Position numbers and translations under genes: made by a program. DNA of 9,490 nt from Flammeovirgaceae bacterium (GTDB lineage Bacteria > Bacteroidota > Bacteroidia > Cytophagales > Cyclobacteriaceae), in the NCBI GenBank assembly GCA_022616575.1, contig JAKEEN010000059.1, positions 1-9,490 on the forward strand, read 5' to 3'. This document shows positions 1-6,682 of this stretch, piece after piece. The notes beneath the pieces were generated by a model that saw nothing but the letters and a program-made list of their open reading frames with translations, was not told the DNA's origin and searched no databases. Position 1 is the first letter of the stretch, and each line of letters opens with the position of its first letter.

Positions 1-189
1 AGTAAAGTGGTAGATCAAAAGGAATGGGATAAACTCGTGGCTGGATTGATTGACCAAATCAGAAAAAACAAAGTAGTGGATGGAATTGAAGCAGCCATTA
101 AACGCTGTGGTGAAATATTGTTGGAGAAGGGCTTTGTGAAAACAGCCGATGATGCGAATGAATTACGGGATGATCTTCGTGTAGAATAA
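1..189 (+). CDS. TPM-domain protein, C-terminal part (5' end outside window)
   Basis: The frame is open from base 1 to the TAA at 187-189, giving 62 visible residues. A GTG at 7 could be read as a start, but the frame continues upstream without a stop, so I treat this as the end of a longer gene. The visible part is rich in helix (EWDKLVAGLIDQIRKNK, then GIEAAIKRCGEILLEKGF) and ends in an acidic NELRDDLRVE tail. From memory this matches the C-terminal end of the short soluble TPM (YgcG/Psb32-type) proteins of Bacteroidota, which usually follow lemA and precede a second TPM gene with a Gly-rich tail. The two genes downstream are clear TPM proteins, which supports the call. No signal peptide or membrane segment can be judged because the N-terminus is missing. 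The biochemical role of this subfamily is not established. A lemA gene just upstream is a prediction, not something seen. Confidence 0.62.
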   Translation, partial: SKVVDQKEWDKLVAGLIDQIRKNKVVDGIEAAIKRCGEILLEKGFVKTADDANELRDDLRVE

Positions 190-219
190 TTGGGTCTGAA
201 ATTTCTAAAAACAGTTTTG
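190..219 (+). promoter_or_regulatory. Possible Bacteroidota-type promoter before the second TPM gene
   Basis: TTG at 190-192 directly follows the preceding stop codon. After 19 bases comes CAGTTTTG (212-219), one mismatch from the -7 consensus TAnnTTTG. The G of this box lies five bases before the ATG at 225, so a transcript from it would have almost no leader. The spacing fits but the box is imperfect, and the gene could equally be read from an upstream promoter. Confidence 0.33.
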
Positions 220-224
220 ACCCC

Positions 225-959
225 ATGCGTGTTAAAAATTTCCTCCTGATTTTACTTGTAACCCTTCCGGGCATCTTGCTTGGTCAGCGAAGCATTCCTT
301 CTCATGGAGGCGTTTGGGTGCACGATGAAGCGGGGGTAATAGACCCATCCATAAAAACAGAGTTAGAGTATATTCTTAAGCAAGAGCGAGACTCTACGTC
401 AAATCAGATTGGGGTGCTCGTTATCCCATCGCTTGATGGCGATGATATTGATGAGTATGCAAATCGTGTTTTCAAAGAGTGGAAGCTAGGCCAGGCCGGC
501 AAAGACAACGGGGTTCTTTTTCTCATAGCCCTGGAAGATAAAAAGATGCGCATTGAGGTTGGTTACGGGTTGGAAGGTGCTTTAACTGACATGCGTTCAA
601 GCCAAATTAACCGAAATGAGGTAGCTCCGTTTTTCAGACAAGGTCAATATGGTGAAGGTGTGAAAGCGGGGGTCATGGGCATCATTCAATCCATTAAAGG
701 AGAATATAAAAATGAAAACCCGGTGAAGCGGATAAAGAAGAAGCGGTCTCCCTGGGTGACGATTGTGATCATTATTATTTTCATCATTATCGCTTCGCGT
801 AGGCGTGGAGGAGGTGGCGGGTATTGGTCTTCTGGCGGAGGATTTTTAGGCCCGATGTTGGGCGGGGGTTTCGGACGGAGTGGTGGTTCGTGGGGTTCAG
901 GAAGTGATTTTGGTGGTGGTGGATTTTCGGGCGGTGGGGGTTCGAGTGATTCGTGGTGA
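225..959 (+). CDS. Secreted, membrane-anchored TPM-domain protein with Gly-rich C-terminus
   Basis: The protein has 244 residues. Residues 1-21 form a signal peptide (basic start, then FLLILLVTLPGILLG). The TPM domain spans about 28-160, with family hallmarks WVHDEAGVID, TSNQIGVLVI, EWKLGQ, DNGVLFLIA and the signature RIEVGYGLEGALTD. A basic stretch (KRIKKKR, 168-174) precedes one membrane segment at about 176-190. The remainder is Gly-rich and ends GGGGSSDSW. This layout places the TPM domain outside the inner membrane, with the Gly-rich tail on the other side. TPM domains have been linked to phosphatase activity and to photosystem II repair in plants (Psb32), but the role of the bacterial YgcG-like members is unsettled. 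It is followed after 35 bases by a close paralogue: over about 106 residues (56-161 here) I count roughly 60% identity by eye. Confidence 0.88.
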   Translation: MRVKNFLLILLVTLPGILLGQRSIPSHGGVWVHDEAGVIDPSIKTELEYILKQERDSTSNQIGVLVIPSLDGDDIDEYANRVFKEWKLGQAGKDNGVLFLIALEDKKMRIEVGYGLEGALTDMRSSQINRNEVAPFFRQGQYGEGVKAGVMGIIQSIKGEYKNENPVKRIKKKRSPWVTIVIIIIFIIIASRRRGGGGGYWSSGGGFLGPMLGGGFGRSGGSWGSGSDFGGGGFSGGGGSSDSW

Positions 960-961
960 TT

Positions 962-1000
962 AATTTGAAAATTTGGCGATTTGAAAATTTGAAGATGAGG
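962..1000 (+). repeat. 39-bp octamer-based repeat, copy 1 (contains the start codon of the next gene)
   Basis: The repeat is built from AT-rich octamers of the ATTTGAAA/ATTTGGCG type in tandem, and ends in ATGAGG. The ATG at 995 is the probable start codon of the next gene. A second copy at 1899-1937 differs at only two positions (977/1914 and 994/1931). The two copies flank the TPM gene almost exactly. Confidence 0.85.
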
Positions 1001-1894
1001 TCATTTATAATATTGTTTGTGCTGGTAGTGTCATTGGTGGCTTTTGCCCAAAAACCCGTGCCTGAACTTTGGGGGCATCGGGTGCATGATGATGCACATG
1101 TGCTTACAGCGCAGGCAGTTCATGAGCTCGAGGAGCAACTAAGCAAGTATGAAGATTCAACGTCCAATCAAATTGCCATTTTGATTGTTCAGTCGTTGGA
1201 TGGAGACGTGTTGGAAGACTATTCAATGCGCGTTGCAGAAAAATGGAAGCTTGGACAAAAAGATAAGGACAATGGAGTATTGCTTTTAATCTCCGTTGAT
1301 GATCACAAAATTCGAATTGAAGTTGGGTATGGATTAGAAGGTGTTTTAACCGATGCCCAAAGCAGTCAGATTATCCGAAACGAGATAGCACCCAATTTCA
1401 GAAGAGATGACTATGATGCCGGAGTAAGGGCAGCCATCAACGCGATTATTATGACCATCGGTGGCGAATATGTTGCCTCAGACGAAAACAGCGATCTGGA
1501 AAGTCTTTCAATAGGCGAGCGAATAAGAATTGGCTTTATGATCTTTTTGATTCTCGCGATTTTCACAATGAGAGCGCTCTTTACAGAAGGATGCTTTGGT
1601 TGGGGCCTCTATGCTTTTCTGCTGCCTTTTTATGCTTTCTTCCCCTGGATTGTGATTGGTACATTCGCTGGGATTGTTCTTTTCATTGTTTACGCTGTGA
1701 CCGTTCCGATTGTTCGGATTATCATTTCGCGAAATCCAAAATTGAAAGCAAAATTCAAAGGCTGGAACAGTAGTGGTGGATCTTCATCAGGCTCAAGCCG
1801 GAGTTCAGGCAGTTGGTCATCATCTTCGGGCAGCAGCAGTTTTTCTGGAGGTGGCGGAAGCTTTGGCGGTGGCGGGAGTAGCGGAAGCTGGTGA
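995..1894 (+). CDS. Secreted, membrane-anchored TPM-domain protein (paralogue of the preceding gene)
   Basis: I start the gene at ATG 995, giving 299 residues. The frame opens at ATG 953, but the 14 extra residues would be encoded by the low-complexity repeat and would put charged residues before a classic signal peptide. From 995 the protein begins MRSFIILFVLVVSLVAFAQ, with likely cleavage after AFA or AFAQ. The TPM domain covers about 25-160, with TSNQIAILIV, KWKLGQ, DNGVLLLIS and RIEVGYGLEGVLTD. Two or three membrane segments follow (about 178-196 and 203-242), against one in its neighbour. The Ser/Gly-rich tail ends FSGGGGSFGGGG then SSGSW. It is clearly a tandem duplicate of the gene at 225-959 whose membrane part has diverged. 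The two probably act together in the envelope, but the function is unknown. Confidence 0.87.
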   Translation: MRSFIILFVLVVSLVAFAQKPVPELWGHRVHDDAHVLTAQAVHELEEQLSKYEDSTSNQIAILIVQSLDGDVLEDYSMRVAEKWKLGQKDKDNGVLLLISVDDHKIRIEVGYGLEGVLTDAQSSQIIRNEIAPNFRRDDYDAGVRAAINAIIMTIGGEYVASDENSDLESLSIGERIRIGFMIFLILAIFTMRALFTEGCFGWGLYAFLLPFYAFFPWIVIGTFAGIVLFIVYAVTVPIVRIIISRNPKLKAKFKGWNSSGGSSSGSSRSSGSWSSSSGSSSFSGGGGSFGGGGSSGSW

Positions 1895-1898
1895 AATC

Positions 1899-1937
1899 AA
1901 TTTGAAAATTTGGTGATTTGAAAATTTGAAAATGAGG
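1899..1937 (+). repeat. 39-bp octamer-based repeat, copy 2
   Basis: It matches 962-1000 at 37 of 39 positions and begins five bases after the stop codon of the TPM gene. It also ends in ATGAGG, but the frame from ATG 1932 gives only a short peptide that enters glyA out of frame. A small hairpin, GAGGC-TTTT-GCCTC, follows at 1934-1947. It has no T-run, so it is a weak terminator at best. Confidence 0.83.
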
Positions 1938-1982
1938 CTTTTGCCTCGCACTTTGCAGCGAAAAAACATAACCATCTTAATT

Positions 1983-2014
1983 AACACATCAACACCTGGA
2001 CACATCAACACATC
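1983..2014 (+). repeat. Four tandem degenerate octamers just before glyA
   Basis: Four 8-bp units lie end to end. Two are exactly AACACATC (1983-1990 and 2007-2014), and the middle two differ from it at two and one positions. The array ends five bases before the glyA ATG, where a ribosome binding site would normally lie, and no Shine-Dalgarno sequence is visible. It is probably part of the glyA leader. Confidence 0.72.
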
Positions 2015-2019
2015 AAAAG

Positions 2020-3291
2020 ATGAAACGCGACAAAATCACCTTCGACCTTATTGAAAAAGAAAAACATCGTCAGGAAAGCGGCATTGAATTGATCGCCTCC
2101 GAAAATTTTGTATCACCCCAAGTGATGAAAGCACAGGGTTCTGTCTTGACGAACAAATATGCTGAAGGCCTTCCCGGAAAAAGATATTATGGCGGGTGCG
2201 AGGTGGTGGATGAAGTGGAACAGCTGGCGATTGATCGCATTAAAGAGTTGTTTGGTGCCACTTGGGCCAACGTGCAACCACATTCAGGGGCGCAGGCCAA
2301 TGCGGCCGTGATGCTTGCCTGTTTAAAACCGGGTGATAAAATTTTAGGGTTTGATTTGTCCCATGGTGGTCATTTAACCCATGGCTCACCCGTAAACTTC
2401 TCGGGAAAACTATATCAACCTTCATTCTACGGTGTTGAGCAGGAAACCGGGCTGATCAACTTTGATAAAGTGCTGGAAATTGCTCAACGGGAAAAACCGA
2501 AGATGATTATCTGTGGTGCATCTGCCTATAGCCGTGATTGGGATTATAAAAAATTAAGGACCGCTGCCGATGCTGTTGGAGCTTTGCTTTTGGCGGATGT
2601 TTCTCACCCGGCTGGATTAATAGCGCGGGGTTTATTGAATGATCCGCTTGAGCAATGCCATATTGTTACCACTACAACGCACAAAACGTTGCGCGGACCG
2701 CGCGGTGGCGTGATTATGATCGGAAAGAATTTCGATAACCCATGGGGACTGAAAACCCCGAAAGGAGAGATCAGAAAAATTTCTTCCATACTCGATAGTG
2801 GTGTTTTCCCCGGCACACAAGGCGGACCATTAGAACATGTCATCGCTGCCAAAGCCGTTGCTTTTGGCGAAGCACTTTCGGATGATTACTTACAATACAT
2901 TGTGCAGGTAGCAAAGAATGCGAAAGTAATGGGCGAAGAATTTGTGAAGCGTGGTTATAAAATTATTTCAGGAGGTACTGATAACCATTTGATGTTGATT
3001 GACCTTCGTTCGAAAAATTTAACCGGAAAACAAGCAGAAGAATCGCTGATCAAAGCAGATATCACCATAAACAAAAACATGGTGCCTTTTGATACTCAAT
3101 CACCAATGGTAACATCGGGTATGCGGATAGGCACTCCGGCAGTAACCACCCGTGGCCTCAAAGAAAAAGATATTGTAAAGGTGGTTGACCTGATTGATGA
3201 AGTATTGAAGAAGCCGGCAGATGAAAAAAAACTGAAGGGTGTGAAGAAGAAAGTGAACGCGTTCATGAAGAAGTTTCCCTTGTATGCGTAG
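2020..3291 (+). CDS. glyA: Serine hydroxymethyltransferase
   Basis: This cytoplasmic PLP enzyme converts serine and tetrahydrofolate to glycine and 5,10-methylenetetrahydrofolate, the main source of one-carbon units. The 423 residues are the usual bacterial length. Visible signatures are [10 protein letters not shown] (23-32), NKYAEG and KRYYGG (45-59, substrate and dimer contacts), HSGAQAN (88-94), SHGGHLTHG (114-122) and ADVSHPAGL (192-200), whose Asp193 and His196 contact the cofactor. The cofactor lysine is Lys222 in [23 protein letters not shown] carries Arg369, which binds the substrate carboxylate. Compared with the E. coli enzyme there is a short insertion before VFPGTQGGP (about 240-262), common in this phylum as far as I recall. 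All catalytic residues are present. The start ATG is directly preceded by the octamer array. The DUF1905 gene follows after 33 bases on the same strand. Confidence 0.98.
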   Translation: MKRDKITFDLIEKEKHRQESGIELIASENFVSPQVMKAQGSVLTNKYAEGLPGKRYYGGCEVVDEVEQLAIDRIKELFGATWANVQPHSGAQANAAVMLACLKPGDKILGFDLSHGGHLTHGSPVNFSGKLYQPSFYGVEQETGLINFDKVLEIAQREKPKMIICGASAYSRDWDYKKLRTAADAVGALLLADVSHPAGLIARGLLNDPLEQCHIVTTTTHKTLRGPRGGVIMIGKNFDNPWGLKTPKGEIRKISSILDSGVFPGTQGGPLEHVIAAKAVAFGEALSDDYLQYIVQVAKNAKVMGEEFVKRGYKIISGGTDNHLMLIDLRSKNLTGKQAEESLIKADITINKNMVPFDTQSPMVTSGMRIGTPAVTTRGLKEKDIVKVVDLIDEVLKKPADEKKLKGVKKKVNAFMKKFPLYA

Positions 3292-3324
3292 TAAGGATCA
3301 AATTCTTTTGAGTAGTAAGTGGGT

Positions 3325-3813
3325 ATGCCAACATCGAATAAGAAAAAATTCACTGCTGTTTTAGAAAAGCCAGACGATGGAATGGACACGGCTTTTATTT
3401 CGATTCCATTTGATGTCGAAAAAGTGTATGGCTCCAAGGCGCACATCAAGGTAAAAGCCACTTTTGACGGACATCCATACCGTGGCATATTGGCCAATAT
3501 GGGCACGGGCTGCCATGTGATAATCGTGAGAAAAGATATTCGCCAAGCCATAAACAAAGGTGTAGGCGATAAAATACAGGTCGAGATTGAGCCTGACATG
3601 GAGGAACGAATCGTAAACCTTCCTGATGATTTGAAGGGCGCATTAGCCCGGTCAGCGAAAGCAGAAAAATTCTTTCAATCACTCTCATACACCAATCGAA
3701 AAGAATATGCTGTTTGGATTACTTCAGCCAAGAAGGAAGAGACCCGCGAAAAGCGACTTACCGAAACCATCAAAAAACTTTTAGCCGGGAAAAAGAATCC
3801 TTCGGAGAAATGA
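3325..3813 (+). CDS. DUF1905 / YdeI (OmdA-type) domain protein
   Basis: The protein has 162 residues from ATG 3325. A GTG at 3319 would add only two residues, and the ATG gives MPTSNKKKF, a more usual beginning. Residues 8-92 look like DUF1905, a small beta-barrel fold: KKFTAVLEKP, then the core ISIPFDVEKVYGSK, then VKATFDGHPYRG and the end VGDKIQVEIEPD. Residues about 97-157 match the YdeI/OmpD-associated (OmdA) C-terminal unit, with LPDDLKGAL, the F-x-x-LSYTNRKEYAVWI motif and the AKKEETREKRLTETIKKLLAGKK helix. There is no signal peptide or membrane segment, so it should be cytoplasmic. The family name refers to reported effects on bacteriocin and antimicrobial sensitivity, but its molecular activity is unknown. 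Its place between glyA and tatC suggests co-transcription and gives no functional clue. Confidence 0.85.
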   Translation: MPTSNKKKFTAVLEKPDDGMDTAFISIPFDVEKVYGSKAHIKVKATFDGHPYRGILANMGTGCHVIIVRKDIRQAINKGVGDKIQVEIEPDMEERIVNLPDDLKGALARSAKAEKFFQSLSYTNRKEYAVWITSAKKEETREKRLTETIKKLLAGKKNPSEK

Positions 3814-3825
3814 TGCTGATCCTGT

Positions 3826-3833
3826 TATCTTGC
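3826..3833 (+). promoter_or_regulatory. Possible -7 element just before tatC
   Basis: TATCTTGC is one T short of the Bacteroidota -7 consensus TAnnTTTG and lies in the 24-base gap before tatC, ending four bases before the ATG at 3838. I find no good TTG at the right distance upstream, so tatC may simply be read through from glyA. Confidence 0.25.
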
Positions 3834-3837
3834 GCGA

Positions 3838-4647
3838 ATGTCTGTTGAAAATGAAATGTCTTTCCTCGGTCACCTGGAGGAATTGCGCTGGCACGTAGTA
3901 CGGGCCCTGATTGCCATTGTTATTTTTACGATTGTCAGCTTTGTTTTTTCATCCTGGATTTTTGACAACATTGTATTTGCCCCCGCACGTGCCAGTTTCC
4001 CAACCTTCACATGGTTGTGCAAACTCGGTCAATTGGTAAACTCGCCTGAAACTTTCTGCCCACAAGAAATTAAAATGAAAATTCAAAGCCGGTATATGAC
4101 CGGCCAATTCTCTATGCAGGTAATGGCTTCGTTCATCATCGGTATTATTGCGGCATTCCCCTACGTGTTTTGGGAGTTGTGGCGTTTTGTTAAGCCAGGC
4201 CTTCGGTCGAGTGAATTAAAAGTTTCGAAGGGGGCCGTGTTTTGGGTTACACTCATGTTTCTGTCGGGCATATTGTTCGGATATTTTGTGCTTTGCCCGA
4301 TCACAATTTTCTTTTTGGCTAACTACCAGATCAGCGAGATGATTGTGAATGAGTTTGATATTACTTCGTATGTTTCAACCATCGTGGCTTTGGTATTTGG
4401 AAGTGGCATGCTTTTTCAATTACCTATCGTAATTTATTTTCTTACCAAAATAGGGCTATTAACGCCAGCATTTCTGAAGAAATATCGCAAACATGCAATC
4501 GTTATTATTCTCATTATTGCGGCTATAATTACCCCACCCGATCCGCTTAGCCAAACCTTGATTTTCATACCTTTGTATCTGCTCTTTGAGATCAGTATCA
4601 TTCTGTCATCAAGAGTAGCCAAAAATAAAGCGAAGCAAAGTTTATGA
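3838..4647 (+). CDS. tatC: Sec-independent (twin-arginine) protein translocase subunit TatC
   Basis: TatC is the polytopic inner-membrane receptor that binds twin-arginine signal peptides and recruits TatA to export folded proteins. The 269 residues include the N-terminal FLGHLEELR motif (10-17), with Glu15 in the signal-peptide binding site, and FPYVFWELWRFVKPGL (107-121), with Glu113 matching the conserved Glu103 of E. coli. The late ITPPDPLSQ motif is at 231-239. Six membrane segments fit at about 22-42, 92-117, 132-160, 178-201, 219-231 and 240-256. The first periplasmic loop (about 43-90) is longer than in E. coli and carries two cysteines (61 and 74), a layout I recall from other Bacteroidota TatC proteins. 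No tatA or tatB lies in this window. The last four bases overlap the start of rpiB. Confidence 0.96.
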   Translation: MSVENEMSFLGHLEELRWHVVRALIAIVIFTIVSFVFSSWIFDNIVFAPARASFPTFTWLCKLGQLVNSPETFCPQEIKMKIQSRYMTGQFSMQVMASFIIGIIAAFPYVFWELWRFVKPGLRSSELKVSKGAVFWVTLMFLSGILFGYFVLCPITIFFLANYQISEMIVNEFDITSYVSTIVALVFGSGMLFQLPIVIYFLTKIGLLTPAFLKKYRKHAIVIILIIAAIITPPDPLSQTLIFIPLYLLFEISIILSSRVAKNKAKQSL

Positions 4648-5078
4648 TGCCGTCAATAGCAATAGGATGCGATCACGCAGGATTTGAGCATAAAGAACTA
4701 CTCAAACAGTGGCTTGAGCGAAATGGATATGTGATCAAAGATTTTGGCACCTACAGCCCGGAGTCTACTGACTACCCTGATTTTGCGCATGCTGTGGCAT
4801 TTGCAGTAGAGCAGAAAAAATTTGATTTAGGTTTGCTCCTTTGCGGAAGTGCCAATGGCGTTGCCATCACAGCAAACAAACACCAGGGAATTCGGGCCGC
4901 TCTTTGCTGGAAAGAAGAAGTGGCCGCTTTAGCGCGCCAGCATAATAATGCTAATGTAGTTTGTATCCCCGCCCGGTTTGTTAGTTACGAACAAGCCGAG
5001 AAAATTCTTGATACCTTTCTTCATTCCAGTTTCGAAGGCGGCCGGCATGAGAGAAGGGTGGCTAAAATCGGTTGTTAG
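4644..5078 (+). CDS. rpiB: Ribose-5-phosphate isomerase B
   Basis: This enzyme interconverts ribose 5-phosphate and ribulose 5-phosphate in the non-oxidative pentose phosphate pathway. It has 144 residues, typical for the LacA/RpiB family. Motifs are IAIGCDHAGFEHK (5-17), FGTYSPESTDYPDFA (34-48), LLLCGSANGVAITANK (64-79) with catalytic Cys67, GIRAALCW (82-89) and ARQHNNANVV (97-106) with His100. The start is ambiguous: ATG 4644 overlaps the tatC stop as ATGA, and ATG 4647 shares one base as TGATG. The latter gives MPSIAIG, closer to the usual N-terminus. Either way translation is probably coupled to tatC. The phosphate-binding loop reads CGSANG, where E. coli has CGTGIG. The sugar-phosphate isomerase could in principle be specific for another pentose or hexose phosphate, but RpiB is the best call. 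Confidence 0.94.
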   Translation: MMPSIAIGCDHAGFEHKELLKQWLERNGYVIKDFGTYSPESTDYPDFAHAVAFAVEQKKFDLGLLLCGSANGVAITANKHQGIRAALCWKEEVAALARQHNNANVVCIPARFVSYEQAEKILDTFLHSSFEGGRHERRVAKIGC

Positions 5079-5083
5079 ATTTT

Positions 5084-5178
5084 CTTGAATTGTGAATGAA
5101 GAATTGTGAGTTGCGAATTTTGATGTGAACTCAAAATTTCATTGTTCATAAAAAATTGCCGCTTGTTCTTCATTCAAG
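5084..5178. repeat. Degenerate heptamer array with inverted arms between convergent genes
   Basis: Six consecutive heptamers from 5087 to 5128 all begin with GA, and two are exactly GAATTGT (5087-5093, 5101-5107). A nested inverted repeat joins the two halves: AATTTTGA (5116-5123) pairs with TCAAAATT (5131-5138). The outer arm CTTGAA+TGAAGAA (5084-5089 and 5097-5103) pairs perfectly with 5166-5178, except that one heptamer, TTGTGAA, is inserted on the left side only. The array fills most of the 152-base gap between rpiB and the convergent minus-strand gene. It could end transcription from both sides, but the stems are AT-rich. I see no gene in 5079-5230. Confidence 0.6.
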
Positions 5179-5230
5179 CTTGTTAATTCTGAAATGAAAT
5201 CGAAATTCTGCACTCGCAATGCATCATTCG

Positions 5231-6628
5231 TTACTCGGCATTCAAATTCAAGATATACTTCTTACCTTTTTGCTGATACTTCTTCTCAATCCACGGTATT
5301 CTTTCAAATACTTTTTGCATCCTGCTTTCAGGATCAATGATTACCCTGGGAAGTTCTTTACGAAAGGCCGCATCTGCTTTTAAAACATTTTCGTAATAAT
5401 CCATTTCGTTGAAAATAGATTCAGCGAATCTCCAATTGAAAAACGGGGAGCCTGCTTCAGCGCTTTGATATAATTCTGAATCCTTAGTCAGCACCAAGAT
5501 TTTTTCTTTCACTTTTTCTGATGGTGCTTTAACGAGCAAATGTGAGGTATCGATTTGGTTTATAAAATCATACTTCACCAGGTAATGAGTGGCAATCACA
5601 CCAAAGAAGAGAATCCATGTATTAAGTCCTGCAAATCTTCTTCTTCGGATTAAAAGGAAAAAATGAGTAATGAAAAAAGTGAATGAGGGCGCTAGTATGA
5701 TAAAGTTTTGCGGCCGCAGTGAAGGGGTGAGGTAAATTTGAAGAAACGAAAAGCCCATCCAAACAAGCAGTACCTGCAGTACCTGCGATTGATATTTGGT
5801 GGTTCGAGCCTCCCGATTCACGATTATCAATGAAATGACCATGAAGAAAAGCGGCACCGCACCCAATAAAAAGTAGTTTGTCCATGGAAGCAAAGAGCCG
5901 GTGGTGTCAAGAATATTTTGAATGTAATAGTAGTTTAAAAAATCAGGGAGCGTATCCCGCCAATACGCCAGGGTGATTAATATGAGATGCGGTAATAAAA
6001 AGCCAAAGAGCATGAGAAGATGCAGCCTTAGCGAAGTACGCGTGAAAAGTATGAGGATCAGGATTGATCCAGGCAGGTTTATCAATGAATATGCACTACA
6101 TAAAGAAGCTCCACTCAGGAATAAACCGAGATTAAAAATGGTTTCATCACGTTGTTCGCGAAACTCCACGATCTTAATCAGGTTATTGAGCGCCAGCAGC
6201 AAAAAGACCAATTGAAATAAATCAGCCGATAGCACCAGGGTATCAAATGATAAAAGCATAAGCAGGCCGAAGATCAATGAAGGCACATAGGTGTTTTCTC
6301 CAAAGGCTTTTCTGTTGATGAAGAAGAAGCCGACAAAGCAACTCAAAAAATAAATCAACATGAAAGCCATGATATGTCTGGCTGCCACCGAGCGCCCAAA
6401 CACAAAATCAAAAGCTTCGTACAGCCAGGCCGCCAGAGGCGGTGTATGGTCTGCTATTTCGCTGTACATGCTGAAACCATCATTCATTTTCTCCCCGACA
6501 AGAAACGAATGCAACTCCAGGTGGGTGAGTCCTGGCCAGTCAATTAAAGTTGGCAAGGCCACCATTAATAAGATAAGGAACAGGCCCAGCAGCCTGTAAG
6601 GGTCGTTTATCCGGAAATAACCTAACAC
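5231..6628 (-). CDS. Polytopic membrane protein, GT-C glycosyltransferase-like, function unknown
   Basis: From GTG 6628 the protein has 465 residues. A TTG at 6655 would add nine (474), but that codon lies inside a good -7 promoter box, so the mRNA probably begins downstream of it. The GTG also puts the start right before LGYFRINDPYRL, where I recall homologues beginning. About ten hydrophobic segments fill the first 355 residues, followed by a soluble tail of about 110 residues (KAPSEKVKEKILVLTKD onward). After the first membrane segment comes a loop with LELHSFLVGEKM, a Tyr-containing MYSEIADHTPPL and the segment AAWLYEAFDFVFGRS. This resembles the first outer loop of GT-C transferases (acidic pair, then G-x-x-x-Y, then PPL), but the usual Asp-Glu pair reads Leu-Glu here. 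It may transfer sugars from a lipid carrier in the envelope, or may have lost that activity. It is probably transcribed alone. Confidence 0.8.
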   Translation of the reverse strand: MLGYFRINDPYRLLGLFLILLMVALPTLIDWPGLTHLELHSFLVGEKMNDGFSMYSEIADHTPPLAAWLYEAFDFVFGRSVAARHIMAFMLIYFLSCFVGFFFINRKAFGENTYVPSLIFGLLMLLSFDTLVLSADLFQLVFLLLALNNLIKIVEFREQRDETIFNLGLFLSGASLCSAYSLINLPGSILILILFTRTSLRLHLLMLFGFLLPHLILITLAYWRDTLPDFLNYYYIQNILDTTGSLLPWTNYFLLGAVPLFFMVISLIIVNREARTTKYQSQVLQVLLVWMGFSFLQIYLTPSLRPQNFIILAPSFTFFITHFFLLIRRRRFAGLNTWILFFGVIATHYLVKYDFINQIDTSHLLVKAPSEKVKEKILVLTKDSELYQSAEAGSPFFNWRFAESIFNEMDYYENVLKADAAFRKELPRVIIDPESRMQKVFERIPWIEKKYQQKGKKYILNLNAE

Positions 6629-6652
6629 AGCAATTTGAAATAAAAAATTCCT

Positions 6653-6682
6653 CAAACTTAAGGGTTAATGGTGAACGCACAA
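6653..6682 (-). promoter_or_regulatory. Bacteroidota-type promoter for the minus-strand membrane protein gene
   Basis: Read on the minus strand there is TTG (6682-6680), 19 bases, then TAAGTTTG (6660-6653), a full match to the primary sigma factor consensus of Bacteroidota (TTG, 19-21 bases, TAnnTTTG). Transcription would start near 6648, about 20 bases before GTG 6628. This argues against the TTG at 6655 as the translation start. Confidence 0.6.

Noticed and set aside
953..994. An upstream ATG that would add 14 residues to the third TPM protein
   Set aside because: The added residues come from the low-complexity repeat, overlap the previous gene, and would precede a complete signal peptide that already starts at ATG 995.
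1932..2065. A short frame from the ATG in repeat copy 2
   Set aside because: It encodes only about 44 residues made largely of repeat sequence and runs into glyA out of frame. The ATG is there because the repeat carries it.
3289..3319. Direct repeat TAGTAAG (3289-3295, 3313-3319) around a small hairpin TCAAA-TTCT-TTTGA
   Set aside because: The elements are short enough to occur by chance in AT-rich DNA, and the gap of 33 bases has no other sign of an insertion or terminator.
3096..3599. A 167-residue open frame on the minus strand across the glyA end and the DUF1905 gene
   Set aside because: It lies antisense to two well-supported genes, and its protein has no recognisable motif or plausible domain order. 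It is a shadow of the plus-strand codon pattern.
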